Positions 50,315 through 59,522 of a stretch of 64,000 nucleotides of DNA are shown here, in pieces. The number at the start of each line of letters is the position of its first letter. Position 1 is the stretch's first letter. The position numbers and the translations under genes are program-made. Source of the stretch: Vreelandella hamiltonii (lineage in GTDB: Bacteria; Pseudomonadota; Gammaproteobacteria; Pseudomonadales; Halomonadaceae); contig NZ_BMXN01000005.1 in assembly GCF_014651775.1 (NCBI RefSeq), positions 124,001-188,000 of the forward strand, in the 5' to 3' direction. Under the pieces are notes generated by a model that ran no database searches, was not told the origin of the DNA, and saw nothing but the letters and a program-made list of their open reading frames with translations.

Positions 50315-51847
50315 ATGTCCAATGACCCAATCGCCCATTCGTTCACCACCCTCGGCATTGTCGGCACGGGGGCCATGGGGAGAGGCATAGCCCAGCTCGC
50401 CGCGCAGGCGGGTCTGAAGGTCATGCTATTTGATGTCAAGGAAGGCGCGGTGGCGGAAGCGAAAGCCTTTATTCAAGGATTATGGCAGCGCAGCGCCGAC
50501 AAGCAGCGAATGACCCAGGCTCAAGCCGAGCAGTATGGCGAGCGACTGGTCGAGGCCCGCGACCTCGCCGCCCTGGCCCCTTGCGACATCGTCGTCGAAG
50601 CCATTGTCGAGAAGCTGGACGCCAAACAGGGGTTGTTTGGCGATTTGGAGAGCATCGTTCGCCAGGATGCCGTGCTGGCCACCAACACCTCTTCGCTGTC
50701 GGTGACCGCGATTGCGGCCGCCTGCCAGCACCCGGAACGGGTGATTGGCTTTCACTTCTTCAACCCGGTACCGCTGATGAAAATCGTCGAGGTGATTCCA
50801 GGGCTGAGAACGGATCACAGCGTTACCCAGCGGGTCGATGCGCTGGGGTCTGCCATGGGCCACTTCACCGCCCAGGCCACCGACACCCCCGGTTTTCTGG
50901 TCAACCACGCCGGGCGCGCCTTTGGCACCGAAGCGCTGCGTATTCTGAGCGAGAGCGTGGCCGACCCCGCCACCATTGACCGCATCATGGTCGACCAGGG
51001 CGGCTTTCGCATGGGGCCGTTCACGCTGCTGGACCTGACCGGTCTCGACGTTTCCCATGCGGTGATGGAATCGGTGTACCACCAATATTATGAAGAGCCG
51101 CGCTTTCGGCCCTCACCCCTGACCCGCCAGCGGCTTTCGGCGGGGCTGCTGGGGCGCAAGACCGGCGAAGGCTTCTACCGCTACGTGGAGGGCCAGCAGC
51201 AGATGCCAGAGGAGCGCCCCCGCCAGGCGACGCCTGCTTGCCCGGTGTGGATCAGCCAGGAGGACCCGAACAGCGCCGCTCGGCTTGCCGAGCTGGTCGA
51301 AGCTGCAGGCTGGCCGCTGGAGAGCGGGCAGCAGCCTTCCCCCGAGGCGCTGTGCCTGTTGACGCCGCTGGGTGAAGACACCACCCAGTGCGCCCTGCGC
51401 CAGGGCCTGAACGCCGAGCAGTGCGTGGCGGTGGACATGCTGGCAGGGCTGGAAAAGCGCCGCAGCCTGATGGCGTCGCCCTTGACCCGCGCCAGCCTCA
51501 TCGCGGCTGCGGCCAGCCTGCTCAATGCCGATGGCACGCCGGTCAGCACACTTCAGGACAGCAATGGCTTCGTGCTGCAGCGGGTGGTGGCCTGCATCGT
51601 CAATGTCGGGGCGGATATCGCTCAGCAAGGGGTCGCAGCGCCTGCCACCATCGACCGGGCGGTAGAACTCGGCCTGGGCTATCCGTTCGGCCCGCTACGC
51701 ATGGGCGACCACTACGGCGCCTCGCGCATCCTGACCATTTTGCACAACCTGCTGGACGCCACCGGCGACCCCCGCTACCGCCCCAGCCCGTGGCTGCGCC
51801 GCCGCGCTGCGCTAGGCATGTCCCTGACGAACGGGCCAACGGGCTGA
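50315..51847 (+). CDS. 3-Hydroxyacyl-CoA dehydrogenase (PaaH-like)
   Basis: 510 residues. NAD-binding GIVGTGAMGRGIAQLAAQAG (about 14-33) begins the Rossmann domain; the catalytic His is in IGFHFFNPVPLMKIVEVI; two C-terminal 3HCDH domains follow (FGTEALRILSE and YPFGPLRMGDHYG repeats). Length and double C-terminal domain match PaaH/PaaC. It oxidises 3-hydroxyacyl-CoA to 3-oxoacyl-CoA with NAD+. Because the crotonase at 37858 has lost its own dehydrogenase domain, this enzyme probably supplies the step. Co-directional with the thiolase 46 bases downstream. Confidence 0.9.
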   Translation: MSNDPIAHSFTTLGIVGTGAMGRGIAQLAAQAGLKVMLFDVKEGAVAEAKAFIQGLWQRSADKQRMTQAQAEQYGERLVEARDLAALAPCDIVVEAIVEKLDAKQGLFGDLESIVRQDAVLATNTSSLSVTAIAAACQHPERVIGFHFFNPVPLMKIVEVIPGLRTDHSVTQRVDALGSAMGHFTAQATDTPGFLVNHAGRAFGTEALRILSESVADPATIDRIMVDQGGFRMGPFTLLDLTGLDVSHAVMESVYHQYYEEPRFRPSPLTRQRLSAGLLGRKTGEGFYRYVEGQQQMPEERPRQATPACPVWISQEDPNSAARLAELVEAAGWPLESGQQPSPEALCLLTPLGEDTTQCALRQGLNAEQCVAVDMLAGLEKRRSLMASPLTRASLIAAAASLLNADGTPVSTLQDSNGFVLQRVVACIVNVGADIAQQGVAAPATIDRAVELGLGYPFGPLRMGDHYGASRILTILHNLLDATGDPRYRPSPWLRRRAALGMSLTNGPTG

Positions 51848-51893
51848 CACCCCCCAGTTGCCGATACGGCTCACCCAAACAAGGAGAACAACC

Positions 51894-53102
51894 ATGCAAG
51901 ACGCTTATATCTACGACGGATTACGCACCCCTTTTGGCCGCCATGGCGGCAGTCTGGCGGCCATTCGCCCGGATGAGTTACTGGGATTGACATTAAAAGC
52001 GCTGGTGGCGCGCAATCCGTTTGCCCCAGAAAGCTACGAAGAAGTGCTGGCGGGCTGCACCAACCAGGCGGGCGAAGACTCTCGCAACGTGGCCCGCCAC
52101 GGGGCGCTGCTGGCGGGCCTGCCCATTGATGTCGCGGGGCAGACGGTCAACCGCCTGTGCGGCAGCGGCCTGGCCGCCATGATGGACGCCGCCCGGGCGG
52201 CGCGTCTGGGCGAAGGCGAGCTGTTCCTGGCGGGCGGGGTCGAGTCCATGTCGCGTGCGCCCTACGTGCTGGGCAAGGCCGACTCCCCCTACGCGCGCAA
52301 TCAGCCCATGTTCGATACCGTGATTGGCTCGCGCTTCCCCAACCCGTGGATTGCCAAAGAGTACGGCAGCCACAGCATGCCGGAAACCGCCGATAACATC
52401 GCCCACGACCTGAACATTGGCCGCGACGCCAGCGACGCTTTTGCCGCCCGCTCCCAGGCTCGCTACGCCCAGGCTTTGGCCAACGGTTTTTATGACGGCG
52501 AGATGTTCGGCGTCGAAGTACCCCAGGGGCGCAAACAGCCGCCACTGATGGTGGACAAGGACGAGCACCCCAGGCCGGAAAGCACCGAAGAGAAACTGGC
52601 CAGGCTGGGTGCGCTGTTCGACAACGGCGTCGTGACCGCAGGCAACGCTTCCGGGTTGAACGACGGGGCGGCGGCGCTGATCGTCGGCACCCTGGCTGCG
52701 GGCGAGCGTGCCGGAATTGCCCCCCGTGCCCGTATCGTGGCCAGCGCCGTGGCGGGCGTTGCCCCTCGGGTGATGGGCCTGGGGCCGGTGCCCGCGTCGC
52801 AAAAAGCGCTGGCCCGGGCTGGCCTTGAGCTGGCACAGATGGACGTCATCGAAATCAACGAGGCCTTTGCGGTGCAGGTGCTGGGCTGCGTTCAGCAGCT
52901 CGGGCTTTCCGCCGACGACCCACGCCTGAACGCCAACGGCGGCGCCATTGCCATCGGCCATCCGCTGGGTGCCTCGGGCGCGCGCCTGGCCCTCACGGCC
53001 CTGCGCCAGCTGGAAGCCACCGGCGGGCGCTATGCGCTGGTGACCATGTGTATCGGCGTGGGTCAGGGCATTGCCACCATCATCGAGCGCCTGGACCGCT
53101 GA
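51894..53102 (+). CDS. Acetyl-CoA acyltransferase (thiolase), 3-oxoadipyl-CoA-thiolase-like
   Basis: 402 residues. Nucleophile Cys89 (VNRLCGSGLAA), His356 (GGAIAIGHPLGASGAR) and Cys386 (MCIGVGQG) are all present. The N-terminus IYDGLRTPFGRHGGSLA resembles PaaJ/PcaF, so a thiolase for oxoadipyl-CoA or other 3-oxoacyl-CoA is likely. Start ATG 51894 follows AAGGAGAAC; the upstream in-frame start has no site. Completes beta-oxidation begun by the dehydrogenases nearby. Confidence 0.91.
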   Translation: MQDAYIYDGLRTPFGRHGGSLAAIRPDELLGLTLKALVARNPFAPESYEEVLAGCTNQAGEDSRNVARHGALLAGLPIDVAGQTVNRLCGSGLAAMMDAARAARLGEGELFLAGGVESMSRAPYVLGKADSPYARNQPMFDTVIGSRFPNPWIAKEYGSHSMPETADNIAHDLNIGRDASDAFAARSQARYAQALANGFYDGEMFGVEVPQGRKQPPLMVDKDEHPRPESTEEKLARLGALFDNGVVTAGNASGLNDGAAALIVGTLAAGERAGIAPRARIVASAVAGVAPRVMGLGPVPASQKALARAGLELAQMDVIEINEAFAVQVLGCVQQLGLSADDPRLNANGGAIAIGHPLGASGARLALTALRQLEATGGRYALVTMCIGVGQGIATIIERLDR

Positions 53103-53202
53103 CGCAGGCCAAGCGTTGATGGCATTTGTCATCACGCTTTGCATCGCCCCAGCGCAGGTATGCGATACTTGCCACTCAATGAACGATTAGCCGAGACGCT
53201 TG

Positions 53203-54024
53203 ATGGAACCCACCGACGCCGCTGCTGATGAGCCGCAACCCTCCGAAAAAGACCGCAACTTCGTCACCGCGCTGGCGCGTGGGCTGGAACTGCTCCGCGC
53301 CTTTGGAACGGGCGAGGAGTACCTGGGCAATGCGGAGCTCTCCAATCGCACCCGCATTCCCCGCCCCACGGTGTCACGGCTGACCTACACGCTGACCCAG
53401 CTTGGCTACTTGCAGCATAACCGCCATCTGGAAAAGTACCGCCTGGGGCCAGGGGTGCTGGCACTGGGCTACCGCTTTCTGGCCAACATGGGGATACGCG
53501 AAGTCGCCCGCCCCCATCTGCAGCAGTTTGCCGATGCCACCGACTGTAACGTCAGCCTGGGCAGTGCCGACCGCAGCGACATGGTGTATCTGGAAACCTG
53601 CCATGGCCACGGCCCGCTGATCATTCGCCTGGACGTGGGCTCCCGGCTGCCCATCGCCACGTCGGCCATCGGGCGCGCGTGGCTTTGCGGGCTGTCTGGC
53701 GAGCGTCGCCATCAAGTGATGCAAGAGCTGGCCGCGTTTCATGGCAGCGACTGGCCCCGCCTGCAGGCGGGCATCGAACAGAGCCTGCACGACTATGCCG
53801 AGTACGGCTTCTGCCTCTCCGAACAGGATTGGCAGCGGGATATCAGCGCGGTGGCGATGCCGCTGATTCTGGAAGATGGTGCGGAAGTCATGGCCATCAA
53901 TTGTGGCGGCTCCAGCCTGCGGCTGGATCATGATCGCCTGGTCAACAATCTTGGCCCACGACTCAAGGAGGTCGCTGCCCGCATCAAGCAGGAACTCGCC
54001 CCCAAATATGGGGCTTCACGTTAA
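53203..54024 (+). CDS. IclR-family transcriptional regulator
   Basis: 273 residues. Winged helix at about 20-85 (NAELSNRTRIPRPTVSRLTYTL contains the helix-turn-helix), then the IclR effector domain (about 100-265) with HGHGPLIIRLDVGSRLPIAT and the SAIGRAWLCGL segment. This branch resembles PcaR/PobR-type regulators of aromatic and dicarboxylate catabolism. ATG 53203 follows a TTG at 53200 (same frame). It stands next to the thiolase gene and may bind the palindromes found upstream of the beta-oxidation operons. Confidence 0.86.
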   Translation: MEPTDAAADEPQPSEKDRNFVTALARGLELLRAFGTGEEYLGNAELSNRTRIPRPTVSRLTYTLTQLGYLQHNRHLEKYRLGPGVLALGYRFLANMGIREVARPHLQQFADATDCNVSLGSADRSDMVYLETCHGHGPLIIRLDVGSRLPIATSAIGRAWLCGLSGERRHQVMQELAAFHGSDWPRLQAGIEQSLHDYAEYGFCLSEQDWQRDISAVAMPLILEDGAEVMAINCGGSSLRLDHDRLVNNLGPRLKEVAARIKQELAPKYGASR

Positions 54025-54108
54025 TCCCGTTGCCGACGACCTTTCACTAACGCTCGTTTGAATGCATCATGGAGCATTAATCGCCTTGTCGGCACATGGG
54101 GAGCAGGG

Positions 54109-55221
54109 ATGCCAAACGAGTGGATCACGCAACACGATGATCACATAGCGCTGCACGGGGAATGGACGCTTCGCCACTATTCGGCCTTGAGAGACACGCT
54201 GAATCGACAGCAGGAGGTCTCTGAGGCGTCTATCCAGCTGCCCGGCTTCGACAAACTGGACACGGCGGGCGCCGCGCTGGTCATCGAGCTGGTAGGCGTT
54301 GACAAAGCCAAGCAGGTAAATGAGTGGGCCAGCGAGCTACCGGACGCGCAGCAAGCTCTGCTGATGCGTCTGGCCGAGGCGATGGCATCCCCGCTGGAAA
54401 ATGACCAACCGCGCGCCTCTCGCGTCAGCGAAGCACTGGCTTCCATCGGTCAGCAGATGAGCGGTTTGTGGTCTCAGCAGCGTCAACTGCTGGGGTTCAT
54501 CGGTCTGGTGCTGGCGGCCTTCGCACCGCTCGTGTTACGGCCCAGCCGCTGGCGCATCACCGCTACGGTGGCCCATGTGCAGCAAAGTGGCCTGAATGCC
54601 GTGCCCATCGTGGCCCTATTGACCTTCATGGTGGGGGCCGTGGTGGCCTTTCTCGGGGCCACGGTGCTGGAAGACTTTGGGGCCACGGTGTACACCATCG
54701 ATCTGGTGGCGTTTTCCTTCCTGCGTGAATTCGGCGTGCTACTGGCGGCCATTCTGCTGGCGGGGCGTACTGCCAGCGCCTTCACGGCGCAGTTGGGGGC
54801 CATGAAATCCAACGAGGAGATCGACGCCCTCAAAACCCAAGGGCTGGACCCCATCGAGCTGCTGGTGCTGCCCCGGGTCATGGCCATGCTGATCAGCCTG
54901 CCCCTGCTGGCCTTCGTCGGCATGCTCAGTGGCCTGGTCGGTGGCGCCATGGTCGCCACCCTCTCGCTGGATATCTCCCTGACCCAATTCATGGACACGC
55001 TCCAGAACGACGTCTCGGTGACGCATTTTCTGGTGGGCATGAGCAAGGCCCCGGTGTTTGCTTTCGTGATTGCCGTGATTGGCTGCCTGGAAGGCTTCAA
55101 GGTCAGCGGCAGTGCCCAGTCCGTGGGCACCCATACGACCTCCAGCGTCGTACAATCCATTTTCATGGTGATTCTACTGGACGCCCTGGCGGCACTCTTT
55201 TTCATGGAGATGGGATGGTAA
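54109..55221 (+). CDS. MlaE-type lipid ABC permease with N-terminal STAS-like domain
   Basis: 370 residues. Residues 1 to about 110 form a STAS-like fold (HIALHGEWTLRHYSALR, GFDKLDTAGAALVIEL) that in E. coli Mla is a separate protein, MlaB. Residues 120-370 are the MlaE permease, with NAVPIVALLTFMVGAVVAFL, LLAAILLAGRTASAFTAQLG and EEIDALKTQGLDPIELLVLP, all family marks. Start ATG 54109 with GGGGAG six bases upstream; TTG 54058 would add an unsupported extension. It overlaps the ATPase gene by seven bases. Confidence 0.88.
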   Translation: MPNEWITQHDDHIALHGEWTLRHYSALRDTLNRQQEVSEASIQLPGFDKLDTAGAALVIELVGVDKAKQVNEWASELPDAQQALLMRLAEAMASPLENDQPRASRVSEALASIGQQMSGLWSQQRQLLGFIGLVLAAFAPLVLRPSRWRITATVAHVQQSGLNAVPIVALLTFMVGAVVAFLGATVLEDFGATVYTIDLVAFSFLREFGVLLAAILLAGRTASAFTAQLGAMKSNEEIDALKTQGLDPIELLVLPRVMAMLISLPLLAFVGMLSGLVGGAMVATLSLDISLTQFMDTLQNDVSVTHFLVGMSKAPVFAFVIAVIGCLEGFKVSGSAQSVGTHTTSSVVQSIFMVILLDALAALFFMEMGW

Positions 55222-56036
55222 AGGAACACCACAAGACACCCGATGCCCGCGACGACCACGCGGCCATCACCGTCGAGGGGCTGGTCAACCGCTTTGGAAG
55301 CCACGTGGTCCACGAAGACCTCGACCTGACGCTGCAGCGCGGTGAAATTCTCGGCGTGGTCGGCGGGTCGGGCACCGGCAAATCCGTATTGCTACGCAGT
55401 ATCGTCGGTCTCAAGAAGCCCGATGGGGGCCGCATCGACGTGTTGGGCAACCGGCTCGACGAGCTGAGCGATGCCGAGCGCAGCCAGGTCGAACGGCGGT
55501 TTGGCGTGCTTTTCCAGCGTGGTGCCCTGTTCAGCTCGCTGACGCTACAGGAAAACGTCGCGCTCCCCCTCATCGAGCACGCCAAGCTGTCCCGAGAAGA
55601 AGCCGAGTACCTGGCGCGCATCAAGCTGGCGCTGGTCGGCCTGCCCCCGCAGGCGGCGCGACAGTTCCCGGAGTCGCTGTCGGGGGGCATGGTCAAGCGC
55701 GCCGCGCTGGCTCGCGCCCTGGCCCTGGACCCTGACATTCTGTTTCTCGACGAACCCACCGCCGGGCTGGACCCTATCGGGGCCGCCGCCTTCGATCAGC
55801 TGCTGGTCACCTTGAGAGACGCCCTGGGGTTCAGCGTCTTTCTGGTCACCCACGACCTGGACACGCTCTACGCCGCCTGCGACCGCGTCGCGGTGTTATC
55901 CCAGAAGCGCGTGCTGGTGGCCGATACCCTGGAGAAAGTCGCCCAGACCGACGACGAGTGGATACAGGACTATTTCAATGGCCCCCGTGGACGCGCCGCG
56001 CAGCGCTCTGCCGAACCGACTTCCCGCGAGGAGTGA
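55215..56036 (+). CDS. MlaF-type lipid ABC ATPase
   Basis: 273 residues. Walker A GGSGTGKSV (about 49-57), LFQRGALFSSLTLQENVALP Q-loop region typical of MlaF, signature LSGGMVKRAALARAL (GGMVKR is the MlaF variant), Walker B ILFLDEPTAGLDPIGAAAF and switch His in VTHDLDTLYAA. It energises lipid movement by the MlaE-like permease and MCE protein encoded with it. Confidence 0.93.
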   Translation: MVKEHHKTPDARDDHAAITVEGLVNRFGSHVVHEDLDLTLQRGEILGVVGGSGTGKSVLLRSIVGLKKPDGGRIDVLGNRLDELSDAERSQVERRFGVLFQRGALFSSLTLQENVALPLIEHAKLSREEAEYLARIKLALVGLPPQAARQFPESLSGGMVKRAALARALALDPDILFLDEPTAGLDPIGAAAFDQLLVTLRDALGFSVFLVTHDLDTLYAACDRVAVLSQKRVLVADTLEKVAQTDDEWIQDYFNGPRGRAAQRSAEPTSREE

Positions 56037-56041
56037 GACAT

Positions 56042-56983
56042 ATGGAAACCCGCGCGCACCATATCATGATCGGCTTGTTCACCGTGCTCACGGCAGCCGC
56101 TGCCCTGCTCTTTGCCCTATGGATGAGCCACGCGGCGGGCGAGCGCGACTACCAGCCCTACCGCATCCTGTTCGAGCGCAGCGTCAGCGGCCTGGCGGTG
56201 GGCAGCAAGGTGCAGTACAACGGCATCGAGGTAGGTGATGTCACCGAATTGAGCCTCAACCCGGATGACCCCCGCCAGGTGCTGGCCAGTATCCGTGTGT
56301 ACGACGACACCCCGGTCAAGACCGATACCCGGGCACGTCTGGCCTTTGCCAGCATTACTGGCAGCATGTCCGTTCAGCTGCATGGCGGCACGCCGGAGAC
56401 CCCGCGCCTGCTGGACCAGAGCGATGACGACATGCCGTTCATTCGCGCCGACCCGTCGCCGATTGCCACGCTCTTCGAAGAGGGCGAAGAGATGATCGAC
56501 AACATCAACGCCATTCTGAAAAACGTCAACGAGCTGTTCAACGACGACAATCGCCAGGAGGCAGGCAACATTCTCACCAACGTTGCCCAGATCACCGACA
56601 TGATTGCCTCCCAGCAGTCTGCTCTGGACGAGAACATGGCCCTGTTCGGGGAGGTCTCGCGTCAGGCCACCGCCACCCTGGAAAGCATCGAGACCTTAAG
56701 CCAGGAAGCGCATTCGCTGCTCAGCCGCGAAGGTCGAGAGGTCATGCAGAGCGCCGAGAATGCCAGCCGCGACGTGGCCAACGCCGCCCAGCGCATCGAA
56801 CAGCTGGTGGATGACAATGCAGGTGCCGTGGAAAGCACGCTGCAAAGCACCCGCGATATTGCCCCGGCCCTGGCGGCGCTGCGCGCCACCCTGACCACCC
56901 TGGATCGCATTACCCGCCAGCTCGAAGAGAACCCCACCAACTTTTTGCTGGGTCGTGACCAGATAGAGGAGTTCCGCCCATGA
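56042..56983 (+). CDS. MlaD-family MCE lipid-binding protein
   Basis: 313 residues. Membrane anchor at about 8-28, MCE domain at 35-115 (FERSVSGLAVGSKVQYNGIE is the hallmark segment), then a long helical region (about 150-300) with VNELFNDDNRQEAGNILTNV and QRIEQLVDDNAGAVESTL, predicting a coiled periplasmic stalk. Longer than E. coli MlaD, closer to YrbD/Ttg2-like or LetB-type stalked MCE proteins. Start ATG 56042 with GAGGAG upstream; frame back to 55958 overlaps the ATPase gene. Confidence 0.9.
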   Translation: METRAHHIMIGLFTVLTAAAALLFALWMSHAAGERDYQPYRILFERSVSGLAVGSKVQYNGIEVGDVTELSLNPDDPRQVLASIRVYDDTPVKTDTRARLAFASITGSMSVQLHGGTPETPRLLDQSDDDMPFIRADPSPIATLFEEGEEMIDNINAILKNVNELFNDDNRQEAGNILTNVAQITDMIASQQSALDENMALFGEVSRQATATLESIETLSQEAHSLLSREGREVMQSAENASRDVANAAQRIEQLVDDNAGAVESTLQSTRDIAPALAALRATLTTLDRITRQLEENPTNFLLGRDQIEEFRP

Positions 56984-57645
56984 TGTTCAAGACCCTGCTA
57001 GCCAAAGCCCTGCACATCAGGCTACTTCGAAACGGGGCCCTTCGAATCAGCCCCCTGCGTACAGGCGCCCTGCTGATCATTCTGGCCACCCTGACGGCCT
57101 GTTCGATCCTGCCCGACAACGAACCGGCCACGCTCTATCGGCTGCCGGCCGTAGACACCTCAGGGCAGCCGAATGCAGCGGCCACCCACGCCATGACGCT
57201 GGGCATCGCCACGCCAGAAACGGGGCACTTGCTGGGCAGCAACCGCATGGTGGTATTTCCGGAAGGCAACGTGGTGAACGTCTACGAAGGCGCACGCTGG
57301 CACGAGGACGCTCCGGACATGCTCAAGGCCCGGCTCATCGAAGGCCTGCAGGCCCAGCAGCGGTTTGCGAGCGTCGGCAGTGATCGCCTGCCCCACGACC
57401 TGACCCTGCTCAGCGAGCTGCGCCACTTCCAGAGCGAATATGACGATACGCCGCCCAGCGTCAACGTGCAGCTGGATGTACAGCTGGTTGACAGTAACCG
57501 CGCGCCCTTGGCGACCAGCAGCTTCGCCATACGCAAGCGTGCCAGCAGCGTCGCCATTGCCGACGTGGTCGATGCCTTCGGCGCAGCGTCCGATGATTTG
57601 AATCAGCAGTTGGGCGAGTGGCTGACCCGCGAGGTAACCCGCTAA
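56980..57645 (+). CDS. ABC-type transport auxiliary lipoprotein, PqiC-like
   Basis: 221 residues. The N-terminus ends in the lipobox LTACS after a basic/hydrophobic stretch, so it is probably anchored in the outer membrane. The domain (LYRLPAVDTS..., RMVVFPEGNVVNVYEGARWH, LQAQQRFASVGS) matches the ABC transporter auxiliary lipoprotein family found with MCE systems. It overlaps the MCE gene by four bases (ATGA). Completes a four-gene lipid transport operon. Confidence 0.86.
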   Translation: MMFKTLLAKALHIRLLRNGALRISPLRTGALLIILATLTACSILPDNEPATLYRLPAVDTSGQPNAAATHAMTLGIATPETGHLLGSNRMVVFPEGNVVNVYEGARWHEDAPDMLKARLIEGLQAQQRFASVGSDRLPHDLTLLSELRHFQSEYDDTPPSVNVQLDVQLVDSNRAPLATSSFAIRKRASSVAIADVVDAFGAASDDLNQQLGEWLTREVTR

Positions 57646-59504
57646 CGCGGATCGATTGCTCCACCGCTCAGCTTGCGCAGATAGTCGCGCGGGTCTCTGG
57701 GGTAGTAGTGGGCAGGCTGGCACTCCAGGTGGGTAAAGAACCGGGTGTCCTTGTAGGGCATTTTCATGAAGCCCGACACCCCCAGCCCTTCGATCTGATT
57801 GACGCTGTCCAGCATGTGCGCCAGCAGCGCAGAGAACGCCTGCTCTCGGCGTGGGTCCAGCAGACGGTAGTAGCTATGAATCTTCAGGTGTCTGGGCAGC
57901 GCCTCGAAGATGATCATGCCGGTATGGTGGATGTCGTTGAGCTGCTCCAACAGGGCCATGATGCTTTCGGGCAACACCAGCAGCTCTTCTGGATCCGGAC
58001 CATCTTCGAAGTAGCTGTGCTGGCGGGTGCGATCCTCCATCTCCGGCACGGCGCTCACCTCATACCCGATGGTCATGCCCGGCTGCGCAGCGAACGATGC
58101 ATCGGCGCTTTCCCGCTCCAGGTGCAGCGTCTGCCGCGCATTGAACAGGCAACTCTTGAAAATACCCTGGCGATGGATGGCCCGCGCCAGATGCACCATG
58201 TTATTCACCGCTTCGGTAAAGGCAGGCTTCAGGTCGGGGTCGTGCAGATTGAGCGACGAGTCGATATAGACACCCTCCCGCTCCCAGCGCACGGCCAGCC
58301 CGCCCACCACGGGGTATTTGCCCAACCGGCTCACCGACGCCAGAAAGGCTTTCTCGGTGTCGCCCATGCCCTGCATGAACTGCTTGTAGTAGCGGTCCAG
58401 CTGCACGTCATTGACGTCATTGAGGGTTTCTTCGACGCTGGCCTCGCGCAGAAAGGCCTTGCGAGAGCTGTACACCACGGTATCGATCTCCCGACGCTGG
58501 CGATGCCCCCAGATCGGCACCAGGGGCGGCGGCGGCACGGCAGGCAAGTCGATCATCACGGTTCTGGCCATGCGCGGCATTTCACGAATGAAGTGATCCC
58601 CCGCGCGGCGGCGAATGGCCGGGTCGGCATCCAGCAGCCCATCCAGCGTGCGGGCAAACTCGATGGGCAGGCCCAACGCACTGGCCGGAATCGCCCGGCA
58701 GCCAAAACGGCAGGACTGTGCCGATGCCAGGGCATACAGGGTCCCCGCCACCCCCTGTTCGTCGAAACGCGGCGATGACAGCGCGCCGTTGAGCTGCTCA
58801 TCGCCGATGAAGTAGACATCGCCCAGCCGTGCGTTGGTCTGCTGCAGGTTATCCGACATCAGCTCCATCACGTTGGCACCGACGAACTGCAGCGCCGCAT
58901 CCAGCTGGGCAAAGACCGACGACCCCCAATCGATCAGGGCGATGCTTTCCCTGCTGGCGTCGAACACCAGGTTGGAAGGCTTGATGTCGCCATGCACCAC
59001 CGGGCGGGCATGGGGGCCGGTTTCCCGGCGCAGGGTGACCAGAATATCCGCCAACTGTGCGGCAATATGCACCACCAGGCGCGGCGAAAGCCGCCCCTGG
59101 CGCAGCGATACTTGCTCGAGATTCCAGCCGGGCGCGCGCTCCATGACCAGAATGGACTGACCGCGCACGCGCTGATAGGCGATCAGTCCGGGAATCAGAG
59201 GGTGGCTGACCTGATCGAGCATGAACGCCTCTTCTTCGAGGCGCTCTTGCAAGTGTGTAGGCAGCGTGATGCGCGAGAACTTGAACACATAGTGGGTGGG
59301 CTGCCCCTGCTGCTGAGCGCTGCCCGCAAACACGAAACCATAGGCCCCCTTGCCAATCAGCTCGATGTCCCGGTATCCCAGCTGCACCAGCTGAGCCTGG
59401 CACAGCGCTACCCAGTCTTTCAGCTTGCGCGCATCGTGATGGCTCAGCAGATAGACCGACTGCTCCTCTGGAATATAGAACTGCTGTAGCGCTGCCTGAC
59501 TCAT
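57642..59504 (-). CDS. Protein-kinase-like protein with an unknown C-terminal domain
   Basis: 620 residues. Residues 45-260 follow the Ser/Thr kinase fold: Gly-rich loop GKGAYGFVFAG (51-61), VAIK-type Lys75 (YVFKFSR), catalytic loop HGDIKPSN (171-178) with Asp173, Lys175 and Asn178, and metal-binding Asp192 in DWGS in place of DFG. So catalytic residues are present, with the DFG Phe changed to Trp. Residues about 300-620 are a second domain (DTEKAFLASVSRLGKYPVVG, DSVNQIEGLGVSGFMKMPYK, and many charged residues) of no family I know. It overlaps the lipoprotein gene by four bases convergently and lies 18 bases downstream of the bkd E2 gene in the same direction, so it may be in that operon. Confidence 0.75.
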   Translation of the reverse strand: MSQAALQQFYIPEEQSVYLLSHHDARKLKDWVALCQAQLVQLGYRDIELIGKGAYGFVFAGSAQQQGQPTHYVFKFSRITLPTHLQERLEEEAFMLDQVSHPLIPGLIAYQRVRGQSILVMERAPGWNLEQVSLRQGRLSPRLVVHIAAQLADILVTLRRETGPHARPVVHGDIKPSNLVFDASRESIALIDWGSSVFAQLDAALQFVGANVMELMSDNLQQTNARLGDVYFIGDEQLNGALSSPRFDEQGVAGTLYALASAQSCRFGCRAIPASALGLPIEFARTLDGLLDADPAIRRRAGDHFIREMPRMARTVMIDLPAVPPPPLVPIWGHRQRREIDTVVYSSRKAFLREASVEETLNDVNDVQLDRYYKQFMQGMGDTEKAFLASVSRLGKYPVVGGLAVRWEREGVYIDSSLNLHDPDLKPAFTEAVNNMVHLARAIHRQGIFKSCLFNARQTLHLERESADASFAAQPGMTIGYEVSAVPEMEDRTRQHSYFEDGPDPEELLVLPESIMALLEQLNDIHHTGMIIFEALPRHLKIHSYYRLLDPRREQAFSALLAHMLDSVNQIEGLGVSGFMKMPYKDTRFFTHLECQPAHYYPRDPRDYLRKLSGGAIDPR

Positions 59505-59522
59505 GGGGGCAATGGCCTTGGG

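Noticed and set aside
57618..58778. A 386-codon plus-strand frame opposite the kinase gene
   Set aside because: Antisense shadow of the kinase coding strand; rich in His, Gln and Arg and without start signals.
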